NCBI RefSeq assembly: GCF_019097595.1
Contig: NC_080716.1
Coordinates: 15,400,901 to 15,464,900, forward strand
Length of the DNA stretch: 64,000 nt
Direction: 5' to 3'
DNA from: Hemibagrus wyckioides
Taxonomy: Eukaryota > Chordata > Actinopteri > Siluriformes > Bagridae
The notes under the pieces were generated by a model. That model had not been told where the DNA came from and ran no database searches. It saw nothing but the letters and a program-made list of their open reading frames with translations. Shown piece after piece: positions 42,426 to 57,358 of the stretch (position 1 is the stretch's first letter; the number at the start of each line of letters is the position of its first letter). The translations under genes and the position numbers were made by a program.

Positions 42426-44661
42426 TAGTTATAAAATGGTTGCATTTTAATTATATGATGTAGCCATAGAATTCTAGTGTAATGCCATCCAAGTATAGAA
42501 AGTAATAGTAGCCATATTAGACATAGATGTTCCATATTGTTAGCCTTAAGTTTTTTCCCTGGCCCCACTTTAGGAGCCATGGCTAAGGCACCCAAGAAGT
42601 GTTACATAGGACATAACTTTTAATTTCTCTGCTTAAACAGAATATTGTGTGACACATGGTTTTGTTGACTGGATGTTATTTGTGTTGTCTAATTAAAAAA
42701 TGACTTCCTGAATAGTACTAAACAGGTGCTTTGGTCACTTATGCTGTCTATAACTGAGTTGGTCACAACTGCTTCATTGCTGCAGGAATCTGTGGTGATT
42801 GGATTTGTGTCTTTCGTTCAGGTCCGACTCAACAAGCGCAACGATTATCTTGTGGGTTAGCACCATCTGGTGGAGAAATCCACCTCCTTGAAAGTGATCT
42901 TACTGTATTTCCTATCTGAATTTTATTGCTCTACCGGTGTTGTGATATTATCTTTTGAAGTTGCTGTTGGTATTTTAGCTGTAGTCAGAGTCAATATGTT
43001 CAATCAAGTGCCTTTTTCTCTATGTAAAGCTTTCTCAGGTTTAGAGCTTTAACAAAAAACCCGGATTGATATTTATGGAAGGATAACTGTTGTATTTAGT
43101 TATTATATTATCACACCTTATTGCCTTCTACACATCATGTTTATTGTGGTCCAAATGCTTTTACCTTTTAAGAATTAAAAAAGTGCAACTGTGGTTGTCA
43201 GACAATTAGATTAAAGTTTGCATACAGCCGTATCACACTGGAATAATATTTATATTCACATGAGTACAAAGTAGAAATGATGATTGTCCATGTAATTGTT
43301 CATGATCCATTATTTTATTTGTAACACTTTGTAATTACAGAAATAAAACTGTAGTTCCTAATATCTCTGTCTATCTTTTCTTGGTGGTTAAATGCATTAC
43401 AGTGTTTCCAGTTTATTGATTCAGAGTGTAAAATTAATACCACAAAATACAACATATCTGAAACAGATTTACAACAAATATATTCTTCTTGTTTCAAACA
43501 CGCATACTAAATGTCCCTTTCACAATGTCTAAATAATGTATTTAAGGCAGCTTTTTTTTTTTATTTTATACCTGTATAAAGCATCAAAAAATTCAGAATT
43601 GTTCACAAGTCTCTCTATATGGTAATGCTGTTTTCTATTTGGTTAGGACACAGATTGTGGTTTGAGACCCTTATCCTGCTGCAGAATCTCCTCTTCAATG
43701 TTCTTCACATCCTGCCTGAAGTCATCAGTTATCTTTTGGGCTGCTGACTCAGTGAAGTACTGTTCCTCGTACTGTGCCAGAGGTATCTGAGCATGATAGA
43801 TAGGGCAGAGGGCAGAAAGGAGATAAAGTAAAAATGTAGAAATTCTAATAAGACAAAAAAAAAGTATTTAGTTGTATGTGTAACTTTGAATTGAATCACA
43901 TTAATCAAGTAAGTTATGGGAATACTTTGCTCTGGATTCCACCAAATTTAATATAATCTTACAGCCAAAATCCTTTATTTTATTTCTACATTTTGTTTTA
44001 TGTAATGACATTGTTTAAACAGGAGCAGGCCACTTCCACTGAGTGTTTTGTGGAAGTTTTGACTCACTGCGTCTGGCTGAGTTCTTGCTAAAAGCCATGT
44101 GATTGCCATCTGTACACATGACTGGTTGATATCCGGGAGTGTGTTCATGATTAACTCCATAGTGACACTGTCTTTGTCTGTGGGCGGAGGCTGGCACATG
44201 GTGCAAGGTGTGTTGGGCACCCAGGAACAGAAGTCAAACTAGATGAAGAAAATGTACACAAAGTCAATCTCAACAGAACTGGAAGTGGACAAAAATTGGA
44301 AGTGCGTTTTACTAGAAGGGAGACACTGGCAAAAATGTAAAATTTAATAATTGGTACATTGATACTGGCTTTCTTGCCTCTTACAGCAGTTGGAATTAGA
44401 TGCTGAGACACTTGCTACTGCTTCATAGGCTGGTTTGATTGTGCCTCCTGCATAATGTAGTAATTATTCTATAACACTTTGAAGTAGTTGGATACTTTAG
44501 TAGCAGAACAGTGATGTATAAATACAATAATTATGCATATTTGTGAATTTTGCCAAATCACACTCACTGGTAAATGCTGTACTGCATAATGACAAATAGC
44601 ATATGGTATTAAGTGTTAGTTTTATGTTCGAACTTCCCTTTATGTTTATGTTTTTATAAAC

Positions 44662-45030
44662 ATACAGTGCCTTGCAAAAGCAAGCAATCCATTTTTGGAT
44701 AATTCATTGAACAGTGCTCCATGAGATGTTCAAAGCTTGGGATTTTTTTTTTTTTTTTAACCTAACCCTGCTTCTCCACAACTTTATTACTGACCTGACT
44801 GGATTTTACTTAGGGGCATCAGAGTAAAGGGGGCTGAATACAAATGCAAACCACACTTTTTAGATATCTGTAAAAACAATTTGAAAATCATTTTCCTTCC
44901 ACTTCGCAATTATGTGAAACTTTGTGTTGATCTATCACATAAAATCCCAATAAAATACATTTATGTTTGTGGTTGTAATGTAACAAAATGTGGAAAAGTT
45001 TAAGGGGTATGAATACTTTAAGGCACTGTA
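44662..45030. mobile_element. Tc1-like non-autonomous element in copy B intron 12
   Basis: Ends TACAGTGCCTTGCAAAAG and CTTTAAGGCACTGTA are inverted repeats, with GGGGTATGAATACTTTAAGG near the right end. No transposase. Absent from the same intron of copies A and C, so it is later than their divergence. Confidence 0.82.
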
Positions 45031-45934
45031 GGTATTTGGTTTAGATGAAATTTCATAAAAGAAAACAATGATGCATCACATACCTGTCCATTGTTGGTTG
45101 CTGCATGTTGTGCAGTGGTGGTAAAGATGACCACACTCAAAACAGTGATCAGCTCCCATTTATTCTTTAGTTCATTAGGCAGTCCTGACACATGAATTAT
45201 AAAAATAACACATCAGTTACTCTATAAGGATATATGTACACAAAGCAGTTGTATGAGTCTCTGCTGCACTACAGTTATATTTATGACAAGTGTTGTAATT
45301 TTTTTTAGGCAACTAACCAAATTGAGGACAATCTACAAAGCCTTCCTCAACCACATCCTTAATCCATGCCTGCAGCTCTGAATCTTGCACCACTTCATTG
45401 TCACATGTGTAATATAGAGATACTATGCTGGAGACAAACCTGTAGAAGAGCTGTCAGTACCTGTACTGTCTGCAAACTCAAGCAAACTTCATTAAACTTC
45501 AGTTCAGTGCTTAACGATGACAAGAAATAGTAGCTCTTCAACACTGTATTGTGCCTGGACTCTTACTTCTCAATGGCATCCCAAAGCATCAGGCTGTGCT
45601 CTCTGTAGATATATTTGTATATTACAATCCTTTTGAGACAGCACCCGCAGCCCTTCACCACCTGTAGACACCACCTGCAGAGAAAGCATGGCTGATTATC
45701 TACTACTGATCAACAGGGTATCCGAAAAGGGCGAAACCATTTCGAATATTTTGAACGAATTTGTCAATCCAAATATGTTGAGCTTAAAGTTGAATATATT
45801 TATGTTATAAATAATAAATACAAAATTAAATGTAGTTTTACTGCAGCTCACCTCTTTGAAGATGAGGATGAGCTGTGTGCGTGCACGGCAATTTATCTCC
45901 AGAGTGTACTTCAGATGAGGAGTGAGCAGCTGTA

Positions 45935-46066
<132 letters not shown>

Positions 46067-49000
46067 GCTGCTATACCGGACATTTTTAGCTATAAAGAAA
46101 GCTTTTCCATTCTTCCCCACTAACCTTGTTTATAGGGTGGACTGAAGGGAGTTGACGCAGTGTGGCCACACAGAACACCTCTGCTATAAGGCGAGTTTGC
46201 AGATGATGTGACAGCACCTTGAAGACCTGAAATTCAGCATGACAGACCCACATTTTAGCCAATAACCAAGCCAGAGGTGGATCGTTAGGGAGGAAGATGG
46301 GTGTGTCCTTACTAGGATTCTGTTCAAGCTGAGAAAAAGGAAAAGGGAATGAGTCTTTTCATTAGCCATTTGTTGCTGCTGGTGAAAAGACTCGGTGAAA
46401 ACATTACCTGTATTGCAATGGGAATGAGGCCATTGTCTGGATGTTCATATAGTAAACACAAAGGAGCTGCTATATATTGCTTTTTCCCTCTGATCTCATT
46501 CGCAGGGACGGCATCCAGTATAGCATACTCAACAAGGTATATATTCCCCGCCTTCACAAAGAAAAAGAGATTGTTATAGCCTTTAAAATACCAGGACATA
46601 CTGACCATTATACTAGTGCATAGATTGATTATGGTTAATTTTACTGTTTGGTTTAATCCATTACATTACAGCAGGCTTTGTGCTAAACTCAACCCAAAAA
46701 GCCTTTTGAAAGCATCATTAAAGATATAAAAACATCTGTGGATTTTAATGACATTCCTCCCATGCACCATTTTAATCATTTGTAAGATGCGTAAATTGGT
46801 GCCTTGTCTATCTCTACCTTTTATTGTCTCTCTGTGACACACACATACACATTAACCCTTTCCATCACTAATACTAGGGAGCTTTTCTTTTTCATACCAT
46901 TTTCCTCTCTGTTCCTCTAATTGTCCATTCTTCAACTTCAAAGCTTCATTCTGTTTTTATTTTCAGTCTTTATGATGAGCTATGATTTTTTTTAACCAGT
47001 CTCTATGGATCAACATCTCTCAGAAGTGCATTATTTGTGAGCCATTTAGCATCAAAAACAGAAAACATCCTGTAGTAGCAGATGTTCTAAGTTGACTGAC
47101 TGACTTTGGCCCTTGGCTGACTATTTATGACCTCATCTCATGATTGTGATATACTTTGTTTTGTCCTATAAATTCTTTCTGTTCTGTTTTGATGAACATG
47201 TGCTGAACACAGACCCTCACTGAGATTTTCTTCTTCTGTAATTTAGATTGAGATAGATTTTCATGATAAACTTGCCAAACTGCCAGTGAATACATCAACC
47301 ACCACGTCTGTTTCTGCTGACATCTTTTGTATACCTATAGGTAACACTGAATATTAACCTTTCTTCTGTATAAATACTCCCTGTTCATCTCAGTAAATGT
47401 CAAAGAGTTTTGCTATTCAATCACTGTCTGTGTGGTTCTTTGGCAAAAAGCTTCCCTGATATCAGCAGAGGCAGCAACAGCAGCACGACTCAGACTTCTC
47501 CAAGTGAACACGAAAATTTTAAACACAGAGCCTCATATACAAGAAGAATGATGGTCTTGAGACAACTGCCCTTCATTTCATGTACACAGAGTGTATTGTC
47601 TCTGAACAGGACTCTGATAATATCAAAAGGTATTTTACTACTTTCTGAGCCCTATGCAAACAGTTTCAACGGGCTTCGCCAACTTTCTTTGTCTAGGCAT
47701 ACATACATACTCCTGGCTAATGGTCCAATGAAATCCAATGTTCAGCATAAATTCAGAAATAAGCAGAAATGTGCAAGCACATGCTATAGCCAAACAAGAA
47801 CATCAACTTTATTAACACTTGTAGCATCAACTTTTAAAAGCTGCTGGGGCAGGTATGTGTGTCAAGACAACGAATGTGCATATAAAAAAATAGACAAATG
47901 ATCACAAATGCCTGGAGCAATGACATGACAGATCCACAGTAGGCACATTGTGCGATTTGTTAATACATTAGTTCTCCAGTTTAAGTGACTGATACATGAC
48001 ATACACAAAAGATCTTCTAAAAAATAACCAATCTCTATGGATCAAGGTCTCTCAGAGGTGCAAGATTTGCCAGCCATTTAGCATCATTGTAGGAAAAAAG
48101 ACAAGCCAAAATTAGGACTGGATACATCCTGATATCCTAATGGCCAGTCTGGGCCTGGTGGTGCTGCAGGTTATTCTCCTCACAGCTCCAGTGCTTTGTT
48201 CTTTGAGCTTATCGTACCAAAAACAAATTATATGATTGTTGCTTTCATTTACTGCATCAATTCATATAATCTGATCCTTAAACACCCCTTGGTGTGAATA
48301 TGTGAGTGCATGGGTTCCTGTGACTGGCGGATAAAGGATGACCAGGAAGATGAATATGAATCTTTCAAAGGATGTGTGGCATCACTTCATAACTTATGCA
48401 CCACACCTTACCTTGAGCTCTTTATTCAGGGTGGTGTTGGGTCTTAAGAAGGTCTGCACCATGTCTCCAGAGACGGGGAAGTTGGAAGGCAGTTTACTGC
48501 ACTTCTGGATCCTCCGTGGATTTGACCCATTCAGGAACTGATGGCCAAAAAAAAAAAAAAAAAAAAAAAAAGTCTTCTTTCCAATGTTCCATAACGTATT
48601 CTAATAACATTCATAACACATTTAACAGTTAGTAAGTATTATGGTGTGTTGTGTACAGTTCAATGAATAAATGTTTTTATTTATAGTCAAAATGTATTAC
48701 TCATACTGTAAGTTCATTGTAAATATTTTGCCAATATGCTAGAATGAAGCTGATTTTTAATCACTTGTAAATGGTGGACAATAAGGTCACAGTTACAATA
48801 TCAGCAATGGGACTCCGTAATTTACAAAATAATTTTTTAAAATCATCCACATCTTCTCATGACCTTCTATTCCGGTAGCGCAGCTCCTTTAGTGACATCT
48901 CCACGATCCTAAAGGTGATTCAATAAAATATATGTACAAATATATGTACTCTGCATAAATGTACACATTACTGTGATGCTTTGTTGAGACTAATAAGGTG

Positions 49001-50394
49001 TTTTGGTTGAGATGTGTAGGACTTAAATAATGCTGTTTTTATGGAGTAACTCTAAACAAAATAAAGATAATAAAATAATTCACTACTCACACAACCCCAA
49101 GTGAGCTTTCAAGGTCACAGCGCTTCTCATCATCAAAGCGAGCATCCAGGGGAAGATCTGCCACGGATTTGGCGTCTATTCATTTAGGAACTTTGTTACG
49201 CCACACTTGCCTTCTAACATAACATACACCAGTTATATAAACAAACAGCAAACAAAGGCTGTATAATAATGCATGTATTTCATTAAGACCCAAGAAATTA
49301 ACAACATTTCTACAAAAGTTTCAAACTCATAATTCTGTCTAAAGTTAATGCAAGAGAAGTCAGAATCAACTAAACATCGACATGGTAAATATTTCACATA
49401 TTTCTTATATATAATGGCAAGTAACATACAAGTAATTCAAAAACAAAAAAAAAAAAAAAAAAAAAAAAAAAACACCCTGTAGTAAGATGTAAGAATACTG
49501 CTGATGGTCTTGAGACAACTGCCTTTCATTTCATGTACACAGAGTATTGTCTCTGGACACAACTCTGATAATATCAAAGGTATTTTACTACTTTCTGAGC
49601 CCTGTGCAAACAGTTTCAATGGGCCACTTGCCAACTTTCTTTTTGCCTAGGCATACATACATACTCCTGGTTAATGGTCCACTGAAATCCACAACAAAGA
49701 GCTATCAGATAAACATTCAGCATGAAGTCAGAAATAAGAAGAAAAGGCCAAGCACATGCTACAGCCAAACAAAAACAAGTTTATTAACAGTTGCAGCATC
49801 ATCTGGTATGTGTGTCAAGACAACAAATGTGCACATAAATAGTGTTTCATGAAAAACCATAGTCCCAGCTGGCATACAAATGATCACAAATACCTGGAGC
49901 AATGACATGACAGATCCACAGTAGGCACATTGTGCAGATTGCTTATGTAGTAGTTCTCCAGCTTAAGTGACCTATACATGACTTAAAACATCTTTTAAAA
50001 ATCAGAATCGCTGATCTTTCCACACTAAACAACTTTACTTGCTTGCAATCAGTGTTTAGCCTTATCGGGGTGTACACACTAAATCACGACTCACAGAAAA
50101 GTGATTTTATTTTGTTTTTGCACTGCACATGCAAATAGTTGCAGAGTCACAGAGAACATTTAACCTTCTTAGGGAGGTAACCACTAAACCCCAACATTAG
50201 AGACTGGGATATTGGGGCAAAAATCTAAATGATCTAACTCCAAATCCTATCTGTGCAAGAATGCAAGTCCTTAGCCCTGACAAGCAATTTCACCCCCCAA
50301 CTCCCCCACAGAAATGTAGCAAAGACTTTGAAAGGTTCCGTGACATTTAAAATTCCTTCTAGATCTGAAATCACCACATGATAATAATAATATT

Positions 50395-51135
50395 CAGTGA
50401 GAGAAAAAATAATTTGATCCTCTGCTGATATTGTACGTTTGCCCACTGACAAAGAAATTATCAGTCTATAATTTTAATGGTAGGTTTAACAGTGAGAGAA
50501 TAACAACAAAAAAAATCCAGAAAAATGCATTTACATTGTTATACTGGACTACCCATCCAGGACCCATTTTTAATGCCCATGGCCCCACCCCGAGATCTTG
50601 CATGGAACCCCAGACTGAGGGAGATTGACAGTTATTTTGCATTTCTTTCATTTGCTAATAATCGCACCAACTGCTGTCACCTTCTCACCAAGCTGCTTGG
50701 CGATGGTCAACTGCTGTCACCTTCTCACCAAGCTGCTTGGCGATGGTCTTGTAGCTCATTCCAGCCATGTGTAGGTCTACAATCTTGTCCCTGACATCCT
50801 TGGACAGCTCTTTGGTCTTGGCCAGTTTTGAATCTGATTGATTGATTGCTTCTGTGCAGAGGTGTCTTTTATACAGGTAACATGCTGAGATTAGGAGCAC
50901 TCCCTTTAACAGAGTGCACCTAATCTCAGCATGTTACCTGTATAAAAAAAAAAAAAGACACCTAGGAGCCAGAAATATTGCTGATTGATATGGGATCAAA
51001 TACATATTTCACTCATTAAAATGCAAAATCAATTTATAACTTTTTTGAAATGAATTTTTCTGGATTTTTTTGTTATGTCTCTCACTGTTAAAATAATTTT
51101 TTTTTTTTTTTTTTTTTTATGTACCTCACTGTACA
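50395..51135 (-). mobile_element. Tc1-like element in copy B intron 3
   Basis: Left end CAGTGAGAGAAAAAATAATT and right end near CCTCACTGTACA. The minus strand encodes a transposase N-terminus ([20 protein letters not shown], then [15 protein letters not shown]) that is then lost. A perfect 40-bp tandem duplication lies at 50668-50747. The same insertion point is occupied in copy C (58910-59140) and empty in copy A (about 30480). Confidence 0.82.
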
Positions 51136-51506
51136 TAAGCTATATTTTGTGTAATTATGTTAGCTGTGTACCATATTACTACTACTAATAATAATAATAC
51201 ATTTTATTTATAGGCGCCTTTCTCAACACCCAAGGACACCGAACAATGAGTTACAAAACAAAGCACATAGAAACAATACAACAAAAAACAAGCAACAACA
51301 ACAAAAAACTAAATACAATACTAAATATTGTTGAAAATGGATTAACATTTTGCCTACAGTGTAAAGCCTACAGTCATGTACATGCAAAAGGAGAAGTAGT
51401 AAATGCAGCAGGACTCCTAGTCATGGAACATCCTCACCGGTACATTTTCTGTCTCTCTTTCAACTGTGCCTGTCTATGAGCCAGTTCCTGAGGACTTGTG
51501 TGTCTT

Positions 51507-51802
51507 TTGTTACGCCCTTCCTATTGTTCCTATCCTGATTGTGTCACCTGTATCCCATTAGCCCTAATGTTTACCCCTATAAATAGGGATCCTTGTGTTT
51601 GTGTCCTTGTCCATGATTGTTATCTGTACTGTGGTTTCTGTTGGGGTTTTGTTTGCTAGGTTCCATGTCCAAGCTAAGGTCTAGGTTTTGTTTTGTTTAG
51701 TTAACCACGCCATGTCTAGTGTTACGTTTGTTTCCCTATGTCACGTCTTAAATGTAATAAAAGCAGTGCTTTGCTGAATCCTGCGCATGGGTCTCATTAC
51801 AC
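51507..51802 (+). mobile_element. Possible solo LTR of a Ty3-like element
   Basis: Starts TGTTACGCCC and ends near ATTACA, with a CCTATAAATAGGG promoter-like box (about 51576) and AATAAA (about 51757). There is no target duplication that I can see. It sits at the point where copy B homology ends. Confidence 0.35.
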
Positions 51803-52261
51803 CGTGTGCTGGCATGCACACACACACCACGGGCGTCTGGGGTCGAGCCCCGCATCGGGCAGGGGTCCCAGACGTTAGTGTTTTACAAAAGACAGTTTGA
51901 ATATGCTCAGTGTCTGGACGTAGATTGGTCTTTGTCACGGTTTCTTGATTGAGGTAAATGCATATGTAGGGGGTTGGTGCAGCTGGGGTAAAGTGGGCCT
52001 AATGTTGCAATGATTGAAATATTGTGCATTTTTGTTATTGTTAATGATTGGGACATTCTGCAGGTTTCCATCCTTTTTTGGGTTTCTAATCGTGAGAGTG
52101 AGGTGTATGGGTTGGCTCCAATTGGAGTCTGCACATAGTTTCACATCGTTTGGGGATGTGGATACTGGATGTGCATATGGGTGTGATTGTTTGCGGTGGG
52201 TGGGACGCACGTTTGTTTGTTTTTTTTGTTTGTTTTTTTTAATTGGTTTTTTGGTTCGTTA
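51803..52261. other. Intergenic sequence with a short CA repeat
   Basis: Follows the possible LTR. GTCTGGGGTCGAGCCCCGCA may belong to the same element. T-rich towards 52260. No gene. Confidence 0.35.
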
Positions 52262-54354
52262 GGGCCCGAGCACCGAAAGAGCAAGGCCAGAGGCCTTGCA
52301 CCGTAGGTGCGGAAGCCCTATTGTTTTCGTTAGAATTTTGTTTTTATTTATTTATTTTTTCAACTTTTTTGGGGCATTTTGGACCCCTTAACATGCTCAA
52401 AAACTCTTGAAAATCAGCAGACAGGTTGGAATCTGCGGCCATTAGGACGTCACCGTGGCTCGGCCCTGGGCGTGGCACACACCCGGTACAGCGCCCCCTG
52501 GAAAATCTTGCTGCATAGCTGATGCACACTTGCACGTATCCATGTACAACTTGGTACACACTTAGATCTCATTGAACTGAACAACTTTCACATTGCATGT
52601 CATTAAGTCTAATCCACAGGAAGTGAGTTATTTTGAGTTGTTTGCAAAACGCACCCAATGGAATTTGAAATATTCCTCCTAGGGACTTGATACAACCGCC
52701 ACCAAACCCAGACTAAAATGATCTCATGACATTGATGATGCAAAATTGTGAAGGGATTTTTGATATCTCAAACGGTTCAGCCGTGAGAAGCCCTTAAACT
52801 TATGGCGAATAAAATGAAACAGGAAGTGGCTAATAACTTCTGTGTACAGTAAGTGATCTACATGAAACCTTAGGATTACGTTAAGCATTGAAAGCTGATC
52901 ACACTGATATGACAACTGTGAGTCTCGGTCATAGCGCCACCTACTGGCAGCAGGAAGTGTGTCACTTTTTGAAATCTCTAATATTTTCTCCCTTTCTTTC
53001 ACTTGATTTGGTTCAAAATCAGTCAGAATAATGACAAGACATGGCTGATGTGAAACTGTGAAGGAATTTATGATATCTTGAATCGTGTTACTATGGCGAC
53101 GATTTACATGAGAACATACTAGAAGAAAATGAATCTTCTCATATCTTACGGGTGGAAAGGCCTAATGTTCCAAAATATTTCACATAGAGAGTGTAAATGT
53201 TTCTGAGAACGTCCAGTGTGGCTGGTCCCCGGGCGTGGCACAGGGCTGTCACAGCGCCCCCTGGAACTTTGTCAGAAATATAGCTGCACAGCTCATATTC
53301 ACTTGCACATATATGCAAGACACTCAGTATACATTTAGATCTCATTGAGCTAAATGACGTTCATCCACCTGTCATGGGATCTGCTTAACAGGAAGTGAGT
53401 TATTCTGGGGTGTTTGAAAAATGCACCCAATGGAATTTGATATATTTCTCCTAGGGAATTTGTATGATTTTGACCAAACGGGGTCCAATATGATCTGAAG
53501 ACATTGAGGATCTAAAATTGATAAGGGATTTTTGATATCTCAAATGGTTCAGCCGTGAGGAGCCCTTAAACTTATGGCGAATAAAAGGAAACAGGAAGTG
53601 GCTAATAACTTAGGTGTATATTGAGTGATGTACATCAAACCTCAATTTTATGTCAAGAGACGACAGCTGATCTCACGGACATGACTACGGTGAGTGTCAC
53701 TCATAGCGCCACCAACTGGCTGCAGGAAGTCTGTCACTTTTACAAATCTCTAATGTTTTCTCTTACTTTCACCTGATTTGGTTGAAAATCAGTCAGAATA
53801 ATATCAGGACATGGCTGATGTGAAACTGTGAAGGAATTTGTAATATTTTGAATGATGTTGCTATTGTGAGGACATCATAGAAGAAAATTAATGTTCTTAT
53901 ATCTTAACAGTGGAAAGTCCTAATATTTCAAAATATTTTACATAGAAAGAACAACTGGTTGTGAGTAAGTTTGCTTAGTTTCATGATTTTGTAATGCTCT
54001 AATGGCTCACAACAATTTTTTACATTTATCAGTCCACTGACTAGACATGGTTTTAGCCTGACTTCTGCAGTACTAGACTATGTCCACTAGAGGCTCTTTC
54101 CCCTTTATTTTAATTTCTTTACAATATGGCTTCATTTGCACAATTCATATATACAGAGTTAACCAAAAAATGTATATACACTTCAAAAATAGTAGGAGGT
54201 AAATAATATTAGTATAATGTTAAAAATACTATCAAAAATATCATCATATAAATCAATCTATAACGTGTAGCAATAAATTTAGTAATACAATATTTATACA
54301 AATTTATGTATAAAAAAATTCTTAAATCCTGAAATGTGTATACATTGCATACAA

Positions 54355-54401
<47 letters not shown>

Positions 54402-54732
54402 TATACATATATATATAAACTGAAATAGTAACATAGTTTAGAGGGAGAGTCATTGTCCCTTTGGACATCACTATGATCTATTACATTACACCCAAACTGT
54501 CACTATTGTTCTTATATTGTTTAGAAGGAAAGTCAGTTTTCATTTTGCCATCAGTGGACTTTGCTGTGATCACTTTCAGTAGACCCAGATTGTCACTCTT
54601 GTCCTTGTGGTATTTCCCCTTTTAATGCATGTACCCACTGTGCTCACTGTGTCTGGTGCACCTGGTCGGCGATGGCACCGTGTAGTGATGGCCCATAGTG
54701 CTAGGGCCCGTCATTGCTGCTTGCAGCTATAT
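52262..54732. repeat. Long dispersed fish repeat with internal tandem units
   Basis: Begins GGGCCCGAGCACCGAAAG and ends AGGGCCCGTCATTGCTGC followed by TTGCAGC, ends seen in a common teleost repeat of the 'AGCACCG' type. Two diverged units of about 776 bp follow one another (AGATCTCATTGA at about 52563 and 53339; CAGGAAGTGAGTTATT; CACCCAATGGAATTTGA; CTCATAGCGCCACC). A (TA)n run lies at 54357-54418. No coding. Confidence 0.7.
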
Positions 54733-54734
54733 TT

Positions 54735-57302
54735 CTTATCTTATATTCATCTGAATCTCCACCGGACTCCCATGACTTGACTTGCTTTTTGAAGGATTTA
54801 AATGTCACTGCAATAGATACGGCTGCTGCTGCAGATCTTGAAGCCCCTTTAGATATAGAAGAAATTAAACAAGCAATTAAAATGATGCAGTGTAACAAAG
54901 CATCTGGGCCTGATGGCTTTCCAGTTGAGTTTTTTAAGAAATTTCAAAGTAAATTGTCCCCATTACTTTTGGGTGTGTATGTGGAATCCTTAGAGAAAGG
55001 TTTCCTACCAGAGACACTAACACAAGCATCCATAATTCTGCTCTTAAAAAAGGATAAGGATCCCAAGTAGCTCCTACAGACCTCTGTCTTTACAGAATGT
55101 AGATGCCAAGATGTTGGCTTTTCGCCTGGAAAACATACTTCCAAAGATCATATCTGAGGAACAAACAGGTTTTATTAGGGGGAGACAGTTATATTTTAAT
55201 GTTCGCACTCTTTTAAATGTAATTCATTCCAAACATTCTGCTGTAACACCTGAGGTTGTGATTACATTCGATGCTGAGAAAGCATTTGACCGAGTGGAGT
55301 GGGAATATCTTTTCGCAGTGCTTCAAAAATTTGGGTTTAGGAATAATTTTATCTCTTGGATACGCCTTTTATATGCTTCTCCCCAGGCAAGCATACACAC
55401 CAATAACGTAAGATCCAGCTATTTTAATCTGGGACGGGTAACACGGCAAGAGTGTCCACTTTCCCCATTGCTGTTTGCATTGGCCATTGAACCATTGTCG
55501 ATCGCTTTGAGGTCGTCATCTCTGTTCCGGGGCATGATTCGAGCAGGTATTGAAATTAAATTGTCACTTTACGCTGATGATTTGCTATTATATATTTCTA
55601 ATCCAATATCAAGTCTCCCGGATATTTTATCCATTATAGGAAAATTTGGATCATTTTCTGGGTATACGGTGAATCTTCAGAAGATTCTGCTTCCCTGTTA
55701 ATGCATTGGCTTTGGGACTTTTACAGACAGACATTCCAGTTAAAATAAGTAAAACAGGATTTAGGTATCTTGGTATTAATATTACTAGATCCCTGCCCTC
55801 GCTGTTATCTGAAAATTTTTCTCCTTTGTTGGAGCAAACTAAGTCTGACGTTCAGAGATGGAGCAATCTATATTTGTCACTCACTGGTCAAATAAATGCA
55901 GTAAAAATGAATATCTTACCTAAATTTCTCTTTGTTTTTCAGTGCATTCCTTTATTTCTTCCTAAGCGTTTCTTTAAATCTATTGACCAGATTGTTACCC
56001 ACTTTTTGTGGGGCAGTAAAGTGCCCAGAATTCGGAAATCATTACTTCACAGATGTCGGCTTAGTGGTGGGCTAGCGCTTCCCAATTTTATGTTCTACTA
56101 TTGGTCAGCAAATGTTCATAAATTAACATTTTGGCTCAGTTCATCCACTGCACTATGGTGCAGTTTGGAGGCAAGTTCATGAATGCAAGTTCAAGTTCAT
56201 GCTATTGGCATTGCTTACTTCACCCCTATCTTGTAAAGTTACTTCCTTAACACATAGCCCGGTAGTCATATCCACCCTTCAGATCTGGGGGCAATTCAGG
56301 CGACACTTCAAATTTATCTCTGCCTCATCATTAATGCCACTACAGGACAATCACATGTTTCCACCATCTATTACTGATCCTGTTTTTAAGCAATGGCATG
56401 GAAAAGGCATCAGATGCTTTCAAGACCTATATAACGAAGGTACCTTTTGCAATTATGTACAGTTGTCTTCTGAACTGGGGCTGCCTGATTCCCATCTGTT
56501 TCGGTTTTTACAGGTTAGACACTGTGCTGCCACTCTGTTTCCTAACTACCCCTCTTCACCTCCTATGCAAGAATGGGAAGAACTTTTGAAGTTTGACCCT
56601 CATCACAAGTCACAAATTTCAAGAATTTATGCTCGGTTATTGTCTTTAGATGGGGGTGCTATTGATAAAATTAAAAGAGCCTGGGAGGGTGAGCTTGGAG
56701 AGAATTTTGAATTTTGTGTACCGCTACATTGGATAGAATACGTTCTAATACAATATGTGCTCATCTGAGCCTTATACAATTTAAATTACTACATAGAATC
56801 CATTTCTCTAAGGCCCGCTTATCTGCAATATATTCTACTATAGAGGACAGATGTGACAAATGTCAAGCATCTCAGTGCAATTTGAGTCATATGTTCTTCA
56901 CTTGTTCTAAACTGCAAACTTACTGGGTTAATTACTTTACAGTGATGTCCGAGGTGCTCAGGGTCAGTATCAATGTTTGCCCTGCTATCGCAATTTTTGG
57001 GGTTCCAAGGGTCTGGTCTCAGTTTAGTTCCAAACAATTGGATATTTTGGCATTTACATCTTTATTAGCTAGGCGTCATATTCTAATCCAATGGAAATCT
57101 GATAAGCCTCCTACAACATCTCAATGGCTTGTAGATACCATGTTTTTTCTCAAACTAGAAAAGATTAGATGTTCTGGGAAGAGTAGCTTCTTTAAGAAAT
57201 GGCAATCTTTTATCTCATATTTTAAGTCTCTCAAATCTCTGCCTTCTGTTTAGTTTGTTTATTTATTTTTAAATATTTTTTTTATTTTTTATTTTTATTA
57301 TC

Positions 57303-57358
<56 letters not shown>

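Noticed and set aside
52014..52262. 82-codon ORF with a hydrophobic C-terminus
   Set aside because: T-rich simple sequence translated as Phe/Leu, with no family match or context.
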